Source of the DNA: Chitinophagaceae bacterium
GTDB lineage: Bacteria > Bacteroidota > Bacteroidia > Chitinophagales > UBA10324
DNA: 46,163 bases
NCBI GenBank assembly: GCA_947469485.1
Contig: CANIPU010000020.1
Span: forward strand, 1-46,163
Reading direction: 5' to 3'
Below the pieces are notes generated by a model that had not been told where the DNA came from, searched no databases, and saw only the letters and a list, made by a program, of their open reading frames with translations. This document shows positions 28,781 through 37,181 of the stretch, piece by piece; position 1 is the stretch's first letter, and the number at the start of each line of letters is the position of its first letter. Both the position numbers and the translations under genes were made by a program.

Positions 28781-30169
28781 ATGAACTTTGATTTAATAGT
28801 TATTGGAAGTGGCCCTGGCGGATATGTTGCTGCAATACGCGCCTCACAATTGGGATTAAAAACTGCTGTAATCGAAAAAGAAAGCCTGGGAGGAATATGT
28901 CTTAACTGGGGATGTATACCAACAAAAGCGTTATTAAAAAGCGCGCAGGTTTTCGAATACCTTCAACATGCTTCAGACTATGGAATTTCAGTAGGCGAAT
29001 CAAAAGCAGATTTTAATGCAATAGTTAAACGAAGCCGTGATGTTGCATCTGGTATGAGCAAAGGCGTTCAGTTTCTCATGAAGAAAAACAAAATAGAAGT
29101 CATTATGGGAACCGGTATTGCTAAACCGGGAAATAAAGTTGAAGTTACTGATGCTTCCGGTAAAAAAACCGAATACTCTGCCAAAAACATCATTATTGCA
29201 ACAGGCGGTCGGTCAAAAGAACTTCCTAATCTTAAACAAGATGGAAAAAAAATAATCGGTTATCGTGATGCAATGAATCTACCTGCACAACCAAAATCCA
29301 TGATTGTTGTGGGTGCAGGTGCCATTGGAATTGAATTCGCTTACTTTTATAATTCAATTGGTACTAAGGTAACTGTTGTTGAATTTCTACCTTCAATAGT
29401 TCCGGTTGAAGATGAAGATGTTTCTAAAGAGCTAGAAAAAATTTATAAAAAGAAAGGGATTAATATCTTGACAGGAGCGTCAGTTGAAAAAGTTGATACA
29501 ACTGGTTCTGGGTGTAAAGTGACTATTAAATCAGCAAAGGGTATTGAAATTCTTGATTGTGATATTGTTTTATCCGCTGTAGGAATTTCAACCAACATTG
29601 AAAATATTGGATTAGAGAGTTGTGGAATTAAAACAGAAAAAGGCAAGGTCTTAGTTGATGATTTCTATCAAACAAATATTAAAGGTTATTATGCCATCGG
29701 GGATATTGTAAAAGGTCCTGCATTGGCCCATGTTGCTTCTGCTGAAGGAATAATTTGCGTTGAGAATATTGCAGAAAAAAAACCACATCCCCTGGATTAT
29801 AATAATATACCGGGTTGTACATATTGCCAACCAGAAATCGCATCGGTTGGTTTAACTGAAAAAGCTGCAAAAGAGGCAGGCTATCAAATCAAAGTTGGGA
29901 AATTTCCATTTTCTGCTTCCGGAAAAGCAAGTGCTTCCGGTGCAAAGGAGGGGTTTATCAAAGTAATATTTGATTCAAAATATGGTGAATGGCTGGGCGC
30001 TCATATGATAGGCGCAAATGTTACCGAGATGATTGCTGAAGTTGTTGTTGCTCGAAAATTAGAAACAACCGGACATGAAATAATCAAGTCCGTTCACCCC
30101 CACCCAACAATGAGTGAAGCAATAATGGAAGCCACTGCAGCAGCTTATGGAGAGGTAATTCATCTTTAA
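28781..30169 (+). CDS. lpdA: Dihydrolipoyl dehydrogenase (E3)
   Basis: 462 residues, standard length. FAD-binding GSGPGG at 9-14, redox-active disulfide Cys40 and Cys45 (GGICLNWGCIPTKALL), NAD-binding VVGAGAIGIEFAYFYNSIG near 176-194, FAD-contacting YYAIGDIVKGPALAHVASAEG, and the C-terminal His441/Glu446 dyad (HPHPTMSEAI). Reoxidises dihydrolipoamide of the pyruvate and 2-oxoglutarate dehydrogenase and glycine cleavage complexes. E1/E2 genes are not adjacent. An Rrf2 regulator starts 12 bp downstream, so they may share a transcript. Confidence 0.96.
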   Translation: MNFDLIVIGSGPGGYVAAIRASQLGLKTAVIEKESLGGICLNWGCIPTKALLKSAQVFEYLQHASDYGISVGESKADFNAIVKRSRDVASGMSKGVQFLMKKNKIEVIMGTGIAKPGNKVEVTDASGKKTEYSAKNIIIATGGRSKELPNLKQDGKKIIGYRDAMNLPAQPKSMIVVGAGAIGIEFAYFYNSIGTKVTVVEFLPSIVPVEDEDVSKELEKIYKKKGINILTGASVEKVDTTGSGCKVTIKSAKGIEILDCDIVLSAVGISTNIENIGLESCGIKTEKGKVLVDDFYQTNIKGYYAIGDIVKGPALAHVASAEGIICVENIAEKKPHPLDYNNIPGCTYCQPEIASVGLTEKAAKEAGYQIKVGKFPFSASGKASASGAKEGFIKVIFDSKYGEWLGAHMIGANVTEMIAEVVVARKLETTGHEIIKSVHPHPTMSEAIMEATAAAYGEVIHL

Positions 30170-30181
30170 ATTAAAATATTT

Positions 30182-30613
30182 ATGCTTTCAAAAAAAGCCA
30201 AATACGGTTTACAGGCAATAATTTATCTTGCAAAAGAAGAAAAGAAAAATAAAGGACCTATTCAAATTGCTGAATTAGCAAAACATGAAAAAATTCCAAA
30301 GAAATTCTTAGAAATTATTCTTCTTGAAATGCGTAAACAAGGAATTCTCCACAGCAAATTAGGTGCTGGTGGTGGTTATAGTTTAGGCAAGCCAGCTGAC
30401 AAAATAACTATTGGTCAAATCGTAAGATTATTAGATGGCCCACTTGCTCAGGTTAGTTGCTTAAGCAAAATTGCTTATCATAAGTGTGATGAATGCAAGG
30501 ATGAAAAAACCTGTGAAATAAGAAAAATCATGAAGAAAGTTCATGATTCAACAGCCAGAATACTGGATGGAACTACTCTGTCTGATGCAGTAAAAGGCAA
30601 GATAAATTTCTAA
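30182..30613 (+). CDS. Rrf2-family transcriptional regulator with four-Cys cluster motif
   Basis: 143 residues. N-terminal winged helix typical of Rrf2/IscR/CymR (MLSKKAKYGLQAIIYLA ... QIAELAKHEKIPKKFLEIILLEMRKQGILHSKLGAGGGYSLGKPA). The regulatory loop carries Cys93, Cys102, Cys105 and Cys111, suitable for an iron-sulfur cluster; the spacing differs from IscR, which has three Cys. It may sense redox or cysteine/Fe-S status. It starts 12 bp after lpdA and is 88 bp before the DUF2061 gene. In other Bacteroidota similar regulators sit beside DUF2061 and sulfate-assimilation genes, which are missing here. Confidence 0.9.
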   Translation: MLSKKAKYGLQAIIYLAKEEKKNKGPIQIAELAKHEKIPKKFLEIILLEMRKQGILHSKLGAGGGYSLGKPADKITIGQIVRLLDGPLAQVSCLSKIAYHKCDECKDEKTCEIRKIMKKVHDSTARILDGTTLSDAVKGKINF

Positions 30614-30689
30614 TTAAAAATAGCTTTAAAAGATAAATACCGTTTACAAATTTCATTTTATTCTATTAGATAAATAGATTTAATCGTTT

Positions 30690-30697
30690 TACTTTTG
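30690..30697 (+). promoter_or_regulatory. Candidate -7 box for the DUF2061 gene
   Basis: TACTTTTG (30690-30697) fits TAnnTTTG exactly. It ends 4 bp before the GTG start codon, implying a nearly leaderless transcript or a start slightly downstream (TTG 30714). Confidence 0.35.
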
Positions 30698-30701
30698 TCT
30701 T

Positions 30702-31154
30702 GTGAAAGAATCACATTTGCGAAGTGTTATTAAAGGGGTAACCTGGAGAGTAATCGGTACAGCCGATACTATTTTTCTTTCCTGGATTTTTACGGGGAAT
30801 ATCGGAACTGCATTGAAAATTGGTTTTATAGAATTATTCACTAAAATATTTTTATACTACTTGCATGAACGAACCTGGTTGGTATTTCATATTGGACAAA
30901 CAAAAATAATTGAGCCATCATCAAAACATGATGATGTGCAACACATAATTTTTAAGGATAAACATTGGCGTAGCTTAGTAAAAGGAATGAGTTGGAGATT
31001 TTGGGGGACATTAGATACAATTATCATTTCATTTTTTGTTACTCAAGAATTTTCTAAAGCATTTGCAATAGGCTTTACTGAAGTATTTACTAAAGTAGGA
31101 TTATACTATCTACATGAACGAGTTTGGATGAAAATTCAATGGGGAAAGAAATAA
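30702..31154 (+). CDS. Membrane protein with two DUF2061 domains
   Basis: 150 residues from GTG. Two copies of the DUF2061 unit: SHLRSVIKGVTWRVIGTADTIFL with LKIGFIELFTKIFLYYLHERTW, then HWRSLVKGMSWRFWGTLDTIII with FAIGFTEVFTKVGLYYLHERVW. Each unit has one or two membrane segments between conserved Trp-Arg and His-Glu-Arg motifs. The biochemical role is unknown; single-domain relatives are often found with sulfate-assimilation (cysDNC) genes, an association I can only cite from general knowledge. Here it stands alone after the Rrf2 regulator and is convergent with the TonB-C gene (11-bp gap). Confidence 0.87.
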   Translation: MKESHLRSVIKGVTWRVIGTADTIFLSWIFTGNIGTALKIGFIELFTKIFLYYLHERTWLVFHIGQTKIIEPSSKHDDVQHIIFKDKHWRSLVKGMSWRFWGTLDTIIISFFVTQEFSKAFAIGFTEVFTKVGLYYLHERVWMKIQWGKK

Positions 31155-31165
31155 AATATTAATTT

Positions 31166-31912
31166 CTATTTCGACATAAATCCAACCATCATCTCCACCC
31201 TTACTCTAACAGATTCACCTTTATTCTCACCCGGATTCCAGGCAGGCATTGTTTTAACTACTCTAATTGCTTCCTCTCCGCAACCATAACCAATGTCATT
31301 CATCACTAATATATTACTGAGTGTACCATCCTTTTCAACAACTGCCATCAACTTAACAAAGCCTTTAGCTTTATTCTTGGCAGCCTCTTTCGGAATTTTA
31401 ATGTTAATTGAAAAATAATTTATCATCTCTCCTTTTCCCCCAGGAAATTCAGCCATTACTTCAGCATCTTCATAAATTGTAGTGTCTTCTTTAATGATTT
31501 CAAATCCTAAAGAATCTAATTCAGGTCCACTTGTATCAATTACTTCTGGTTTTATTTCTTTTATTTTATCTAAAATATATCTGAGGTAATAAGTTTTTAA
31601 CCTGTAATCGATAAATTTAGACCTGGGGTTAAAAGTTACATAAACTGTATCATCATTTCTGTCAAGCAAACGATAATTCCGATTGCTTCCTATGACTTGC
31701 ATATCAACTAAACCAAAATAAACATTCATTTCTCCCATGTGCATGGTAAATGAAGTAGAGTCGAATTCAAAAGTTGTTGTCTCAATATGAGATTGGCCAC
31801 TACTGAAATCCTTGAAATTGGTACTATGTGCTTCAAACTGTTGTGCCTTTGTTTTTTGCAAAAACAAAAACATTTGGGTGAGCATTAAAAGAATTAGCAA
31901 ACTGTTTTTCAT
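31166..31912 (-). CDS. Periplasmic TonB C-terminal-domain protein
   Basis: 248 residues from ATG 31912 (the frame extends to 31981, but the signal peptide MKNSLLILLMLTQMFLFLQKTKAQ sets the start). The middle region is unassigned and beta-rich. Residues about 150-245 match the TonB/energy-transducer C-terminal domain as found in Bacteroidota: AEFPGGKGEMINYFSINIKIPKEAA, GFVKLMAVVEKDGTLSNILVMNDIGYGCGEEAIRVVKTMPAWNPGENKGE. There is no N-terminal membrane anchor or Pro-rich rod, so it cannot transduce energy in the normal TonB way and is probably a secreted or periplasmic relative. Confidence 0.85.
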   Translation of the reverse strand: MKNSLLILLMLTQMFLFLQKTKAQQFEAHSTNFKDFSSGQSHIETTTFEFDSTSFTMHMGEMNVYFGLVDMQVIGSNRNYRLLDRNDDTVYVTFNPRSKFIDYRLKTYYLRYILDKIKEIKPEVIDTSGPELDSLGFEIIKEDTTIYEDAEVMAEFPGGKGEMINYFSINIKIPKEAAKNKAKGFVKLMAVVEKDGTLSNILVMNDIGYGCGEEAIRVVKTMPAWNPGENKGESVRVRVEMMVGFMSK

Positions 31913-31950
31913 GAATCCTGAATTAACAATTGAATTTCGCTTTGTAAAAA

Positions 31951-31991
31951 TAAAAAAGCCACGACAGTTACAACGAACCATCGCGGCTTTT
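31951..31991 (-). terminator. Terminator of the lysyl-oxidase-like gene
   Basis: On the minus strand, AAAAGCCGCGA (31991-31981) pairs with TCGTGGCTTTT (31964-31954), followed by TT and ATTTTT. It lies just beyond the stop at 32004 and before the next minus-strand gene. Confidence 0.8.
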
Positions 31992-32003
31992 ATTCATTTT
32001 GAA

Positions 32004-34400
32004 CTATTGATTAATTAATACAATCCGCTTGGTTAATACTTCTTTACTTGTTCTGAGATTAACAAAATAAACTCCTTCAGCATAATCTTTTAAAGAAACA
32101 GAAATTGTTTTTCCGAAAATATTATTTAAAGAATTAAGCAGAACAACTCTTCCGGTAGCATCAGTAATTTCCAATGTTGCATTCTGGGTATTTGTTAATT
32201 GAATTGAAACATCAAATATTCCATTAGAAGGATTTGGAAAAACTGAAAGCGAAGACTGAACCTGAACTAAAGATGGCGCTGTACTGCTAAGCATTCCTGA
32301 TATACATGCATCTCCTTTATAAGTAATGACTTCCTGAAAAAGCTTATTTACAATTGAATAAATTGAATCAATGCACACTGTATCTTCAGTTGCTGAATAG
32401 TAAATTCTGCAAAGAGGTTGAAATGGAGTTGTTTTTGAAATTGTACTATCAATGTAACTCAAACCAACAATCAAATTATTTGCTACTGAAAAAGATGGGG
32501 TCATTGGATACATTACCGGATCAACTAAACTTTGAACTGATTGAATGGTTAAACCTTTCATCGAAAACTGATAAGCTAAAACCCTGCTATCAGAATTTTG
32601 CATTCCAATATCTATATAGTGATTAGTTAAATCAGCACCAATAATACTTAAAGTAGCAGTGTCATTTATATTTGTTAGCCCAGTAGGGAAAGCACAATAA
32701 TTATGTATTCCGCCTCCAGCCATAGGCCATGCTGAACCATAATTTGCACATCCGGTTAACAAGGCAGCATCATAAACATCAATATCAATATCGCCATTCA
32801 AATCATTACAGGGAGCAGGAATTAAACTATCACCAAGAATATAATTTACATATAACATTCCATCAACTGTTGTGCGTAATGTATCAGCATTTAAATCCCC
32901 GATTTTTGCAGGACCACCACAAACACCATTGCAATCAGGTTGAGTATTACCATATAATATACCGGCACAATCATAATACGGGCTGCAATTCTGCACAACA
33001 CTGAAATTTTTAGAACCCCCATTTTCAAATATGTGAATACATACCTGAGCCCAGTTATTTACATATTCAGTCTCAAAATGACCAAGAGCGTCAGGAGATT
33101 GATCCCAATTAACTTTAATTGCCATAGTATAAAAACCAGTATCAACATCAGTAATATCTAACCACTGACAATCCAATCCTGAACTATATATATCACCACA
33201 ACCAACAGAAATTCCCATGTTTCCACAGCCATATTGTGCTATTCCTCCTCCACTACATTCTAAGTCTAAAACACAAAATCCGTTTTTAAATCCAATTGGT
33301 ATTAAAGTGCCGGCAGGGTCATACAAATCGTATTCTGCATATCCCTGATAATGCCAGTGTCCATGACAAGTTCCAAAAACAAACTGACTTGGATTATTAG
33401 TGGGGTTACCAATAAAATAGTCTTGATTTCCAAGATTTTTAATATGCGTAGTAAAATTAATTACTGTTCTAACACCATAACCCGTTAAACATCCTTCTGT
33501 AACCTGGCAATTTGTTGCATTGATAGTTCCCAATGCCAGTGAATTTTCAAAAGCAGATTGCATTACAGCAAGATCAGGTCCGTTGGGACAATTAGGATCC
33601 CCCGGATAAATACATGAGTTGTCAGCCACAGTTGCATTTGGATTATAATTACAAGCAAGTGGATCCATGCAACCAACAATTGGTCCACCATAATTTATTA
33701 TCCAGTTAATTGGAGTCCCCTGACATCCACCGGTTCCTTCACCAATTCTGATATAATAGGAAGTACCTGCCACTAAAGCCGCTGATACATGCGCCTGATA
33801 ACCGCAAGAATTGTCGTCATAATAAGCTGTTCCAATATTTGTATTATTCCATGTCAAATTATTGCAATGATCATACACCCAAATTTTGGTATCACATGTA
33901 TTCAAATTGCAGGTAGTAATATCATACATTCCATTTCCAGCAGGAATAAATTCATACCAAGTATCGGAAACAGGTGCAACATATGGAGTTGCTTCCACAG
34001 CAGTTAATGCAGAAGCACAACTTGTTCCAGGAGGACAATTTAACCAGGTAACTTCAGAATAAGTATAGTTCCCGCCTGTAACCGAAAGTACTCCATTTAG
34101 AAAAACACTGTATGATCCAATTCCATATCCACAACAAATCCCATCACCTGCCGCATCATGAATTGTGAATTGCACACATGTTCCGTTTAGAACACACACT
34201 GTGTCGTCATTGAAAGTTCCTGTAAATAAGGTAGCACCTCCGGCATTTTTAATATCCCAGCTTATTTCCTGCGGATAATTGTCTTCTGTTATTTGCACAA
34301 TAATTTGCGAATAACCGGTAGAACACTGTGCTTTTGAGTTTTGAGTTGAAGCTGTTAAAAGAAATAAACACATCAACAAAACAGAGGAAACTATTTTCAT
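32004..34400 (-). CDS. T9SS-exported lysyl-oxidase-like protein
   Basis: 798 residues. Signal peptide to about residue 25. Domains: beta-sandwich with the GDGICCGYG turn (28-120); PPC-like domain (125-240); Cys-rich linker IVGCMDPLACNYNPNATVADNSC (241-263). The lysyl-oxidase domain spans about 275-460 and carries the copper ligands CHGHWH (His346, 348, 350), the FKNGFC loop with Lys372, GCGDIY with Tyr405, and LDCQWLDITDV. Lys372 and Tyr405 align with the two residues that form the lysine tyrosylquinone cofactor of animal LOX. Then come a dockerin-like calcium-binding stretch (500-552), a beta-sandwich resembling a cohesin (580-700) and a T9SS type-A domain (VFPNPSNGIFDVS, 720-798). Predicted extracellular copper amine oxidase of protein lysines; substrate unknown. 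Confidence 0.88.
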   Translation of the reverse strand: MKIVSSVLLMCLFLLTASTQNSKAQCSTGYSQIIVQITEDNYPQEISWDIKNAGGATLFTGTFNDDTVCVLNGTCVQFTIHDAAGDGICCGYGIGSYSVFLNGVLSVTGGNYTYSEVTWLNCPPGTSCASALTAVEATPYVAPVSDTWYEFIPAGNGMYDITTCNLNTCDTKIWVYDHCNNLTWNNTNIGTAYYDDNSCGYQAHVSAALVAGTSYYIRIGEGTGGCQGTPINWIINYGGPIVGCMDPLACNYNPNATVADNSCIYPGDPNCPNGPDLAVMQSAFENSLALGTINATNCQVTEGCLTGYGVRTVINFTTHIKNLGNQDYFIGNPTNNPSQFVFGTCHGHWHYQGYAEYDLYDPAGTLIPIGFKNGFCVLDLECSGGGIAQYGCGNMGISVGCGDIYSSGLDCQWLDITDVDTGFYTMAIKVNWDQSPDALGHFETEYVNNWAQVCIHIFENGGSKNFSVVQNCSPYYDCAGILYGNTQPDCNGVCGGPAKIGDLNADTLRTTVDGMLYVNYILGDSLIPAPCNDLNGDIDIDVYDAALLTGCANYGSAWPMAGGGIHNYCAFPTGLTNINDTATLSIIGADLTNHYIDIGMQNSDSRVLAYQFSMKGLTIQSVQSLVDPVMYPMTPSFSVANNLIVGLSYIDSTISKTTPFQPLCRIYYSATEDTVCIDSIYSIVNKLFQEVITYKGDACISGMLSSTAPSLVQVQSSLSVFPNPSNGIFDVSIQLTNTQNATLEITDATGRVVLLNSLNNIFGKTISVSLKDYAEGVYFVNLRTSKEVLTKRIVLINQ

Positions 34401-34500
34401 TTATTTGGATTTTTCGAAGGATGAAAGTAGAAAGAAATGTTTAATAAATTTTGGTATCAAAAAGGTAATTGTTATTAATACTTACGGTTTCAACATCTGA

Positions 34501-34761
34501 CTATTCTTCTTCCATTCCGGTATCAACGCCCGAAAAATCAGAATTATCAATCAGCTCAACTGCTCTTTCTGCATCTTCTGCATTAACCTGCAACTTAATT
34601 CCGCCAACTGTGTTTGAGAAAAAAGGCATAATGGTTACAAGATGATCGTTTGTTATAACTGAATAAATTCCTTCAGCTTCAAGCATTCCTTTAATAATAT
34701 GCGCCTTTGCCGCGTTCTCAAAAGTGGCAATCACAACCCACTCTTCTTCGTGTTCTTTCAT
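34501..34761 (-). CDS. DUF2007 domain-containing protein
   Basis: 86 residues. Matches the small DUF2007 family ('putative signal transducing protein'): EEWVVIATFENAAKAHIIKGMLEAEGIYSVITND, then KLQVNAEDAERAVELI, and an acidic tail. Cytosolic, single ferredoxin-like domain expected. Function unknown. Lies between the GH3 gene and the lysyl-oxidase-like gene, all on the minus strand, with 66 bp to the GH3 stop. Confidence 0.88.
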   Translation of the reverse strand: MKEHEEEWVVIATFENAAKAHIIKGMLEAEGIYSVITNDHLVTIMPFFSNTVGGIKLQVNAEDAERAVELIDNSDFSGVDTGMEEE

Positions 34762-34827
34762 AAATATGAAGCAATTTTATTTTGAAGATTGAAAAGTAAA
34801 CTTCTTTAGTGTAAAAAAAAATATGAA

Positions 34828-36318
34828 TTATAAACTTAGTATGGCATCAACCAACTTTCTATCGTTAGTCAATCTGGGAACTTTATTTTGTCCGCCAAGC
34901 TTACCTATCGATTTCATGTAATTGCGAAATGATTCCTTAGGTAATGAAGTTAAATGCAATGGTGCTAAAATATTACCTGATATTAAATCTTTATAGTAAA
35001 TATTTTTCTCCTGCATCAGTTTATCCAATTTATTACGGAAAGAATTTAAATCAGCCGGTTCATTTGAAAACTCAATCAGCCATTCGTGATATGGCAAACC
35101 TTGTTTTGGATTTACCTGGGGCGCAACCGTAAATTCTGTTACATCTACCCCCTCATCATTGCACAATTCCATCAATGCTCCCTCTACTTCTTCAGCAATA
35201 ACATGTTCACCAAAAGCACTGATAAAATGTTTTATTCTTCCGGTTACAACAATTCGATATGGATTTTTTGAAACAAATTTTATAGTATCTCCAATCAGGT
35301 AGCCCCATAAACCTGCATTGGAATTTATCACCAATGCATAATTCATCTCTAACTCAACATCTTTAATTGTTATCCTTTTTGGGTTTTCATTAAATACTTC
35401 AGCTGTTGGAATGAACTCAAAGAAAATTCCGGAATCAACATTCAGCAAAAGTCCTTTTTCCTTTTGTGAATCCTGGTATGCGATGAATCCTTCTGAAGCC
35501 GGATAGGTTTCAATGCTGTCAATCTCCTCACCAATGGTTTTAAATAATTGTGAACGATATGGTTCAAAATTTACTCCGCCATAAATCAACAGATTAAAAT
35601 TCGGAAATATTTCTTTGATGGTTTTCTTTCCGGTCTTCTGTAACAGTTTCTCAAAATACATTTGTACCCACGGCGGAATCCCGCTAATGAGGGTCATATT
35701 CTGATCATAAGTTTCTTCAACAATAGCATCTACTTTCTGTTCCCAGTCTTCAATGCAGTTTGCTTTGAAAGAAGGAAGCTGATTTCCTTTCAGATATTTA
35801 GGCACATGATGATTCACAATACCTGATAATCTTCCCGTGAGAATGCCATTTACATTTTCCAATACAGGACTACCTGATAAAAAAATCATTTTACCATTTA
35901 CAAAAGCGGAATTATTGTTTTCTGATATGTATAGAAGCAATGCATTGCGAGCTGAGTTAATGTGATTCGGAATAGATTCTTTAGTAAGAGGAATATATTT
36001 TATTCCTGAAGTTGTGCCTGATGATTTTGCAAAATACACAGGCTTACCGGGCCACAAGACATCCTTCTCTCCTTCTTTAATTTTTTCGATATATGGAATC
36101 AATGCTTCATAATCACGAATTGGAACGCGTTTCACAAATTCTTCATGAGAAGTTATTTCGCTGAAACCATGTTCCTTTCCGAACACAGTTTTTTTTGCCT
36201 GATTAATTAATTTATGAAAAAGAAATTCTTGTGCCCTTGTGGCTTCCTTGCTCCACTTATTGATATTACGATGTACAACATTTGCATAAGGTCGAGCAAA
36301 GAATGATTTAATACTCAT
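34828..36318 (-). CDS. GH3 family acyl-adenylating enzyme
   Basis: 496 residues, full length for the GH3 (auxin-responsive promoter) family of ANL-superfamily adenylating enzymes. Phosphate-binding loop YFAKSSGTTSGIKYIPLT at about residue 95-112, LLIYGGVNFEPYR, the adenylate-binding IETYPASEGFIAYQDS, and RIVVTGRIKHFISAFGEHVIAEEVEGAL leading into the mobile C-terminal domain. Plant relatives conjugate amino acids to jasmonate or auxin. Bacterial GH3 proteins exist widely in Bacteroidota, but their acid and acceptor are generally unknown. No biosynthetic neighbours are visible. Confidence 0.92.
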   Translation of the reverse strand: MSIKSFFARPYANVVHRNINKWSKEATRAQEFLFHKLINQAKKTVFGKEHGFSEITSHEEFVKRVPIRDYEALIPYIEKIKEGEKDVLWPGKPVYFAKSSGTTSGIKYIPLTKESIPNHINSARNALLLYISENNNSAFVNGKMIFLSGSPVLENVNGILTGRLSGIVNHHVPKYLKGNQLPSFKANCIEDWEQKVDAIVEETYDQNMTLISGIPPWVQMYFEKLLQKTGKKTIKEIFPNFNLLIYGGVNFEPYRSQLFKTIGEEIDSIETYPASEGFIAYQDSQKEKGLLLNVDSGIFFEFIPTAEVFNENPKRITIKDVELEMNYALVINSNAGLWGYLIGDTIKFVSKNPYRIVVTGRIKHFISAFGEHVIAEEVEGALMELCNDEGVDVTEFTVAPQVNPKQGLPYHEWLIEFSNEPADLNSFRNKLDKLMQEKNIYYKDLISGNILAPLHLTSLPKESFRNYMKSIGKLGGQNKVPRLTNDRKLVDAILSL

Positions 36319-36409
36319 GAGGCAAATGTAAAATCAGTTTTCGTTTTTTATTGACACGGAGAAATTGATAAACACTCTTTAGTTTAAAGTTATAATTCTT
36401 AATAAAAAA

Positions 36410-37102
36410 TTAATGCGCCTGGAAATATTTATAATGCTGTTTTATGTTGCTGAGCAACTCGTAAAAACTGCAATTCTGAAGGTATTCATCAGTATAACCG
36501 CAGAAGTCGATGAAGGCATCCATATCATCAAACGAAAGATCAATCATATCAGATTTTATACAAAGCTTTAACAGTTCGCGTTGCATGTTTCGTCGTTGGT
36601 CATTGTTCATTAGCATGGCAACCTTGCGCTTATCCTTTTCCTGTCGCGAGAAAAGTTCCCACAACGCAGTGATTGGACTTTGAGGACCAACTTCTTTATA
36701 GGTATCTGTATTTACTACTCCAAGGTCATCAATCTCTTCCTGAATTTCGTCGAATGTTTTATCTGGTGTAACGGTAATATTTTCCAAATCCATTTGAAGA
36801 TGGAATAATGTAATTTTTAATTCGTAGTGCCATTGGCGTGCGGAATCTTTGTAACAAATATTTATTGGACTATAGTTTTGACAAACAACTAAAAAATTAT
36901 CGGTGCGGTATCCGTTTAATTCAAATGTTCCGGTTGTGGTAGGAACAATGAATGAGCCGGTTCGCTGATTATAAATTTTTATAAACTTGTATCCAGCTGA
37001 ACCATCATTAAAAGTTACACGACCTGAAACATGCAAGCCATCAGGCGCCTGAGCATGAACTAAAAATGGAAATAAAAACAGAAATAGCAGATTTCGAATC
37101 AT
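36410..37102 (-). CDS. Secreted protein with carboxypeptidase-regulatory-like N-terminal domain
   Basis: 230 residues from ATG 37102 (TTG 37111 also possible). Signal peptide ends VHAQ at about residue 18. Residues about 22-110 resemble the CarboxypepD_reg-like beta-sandwich found at the N-terminus of Bacteroidota TonB receptors (GLHVSGRVTFNDGSAGYKFIKIYNQRTG ... GTFELNGYRTDNFLVV). The remaining 120 residues are helical, with no recognised domain. It may be a free-standing envelope protein. Confidence 0.75.
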   Translation of the reverse strand: MIRNLLFLFLFPFLVHAQAPDGLHVSGRVTFNDGSAGYKFIKIYNQRTGSFIVPTTTGTFELNGYRTDNFLVVCQNYSPINICYKDSARQWHYELKITLFHLQMDLENITVTPDKTFDEIQEEIDDLGVVNTDTYKEVGPQSPITALWELFSRQEKDKRKVAMLMNNDQRRNMQRELLKLCIKSDMIDLSFDDMDAFIDFCGYTDEYLQNCSFYELLSNIKQHYKYFQAH

Positions 37103-37181
37103 TGATGGCAAAGCTAATTACCGTTTATTCTATGTTTCTATTTATGTTACATTTTGTTTTAGAATATTTATTTTGTGAACT

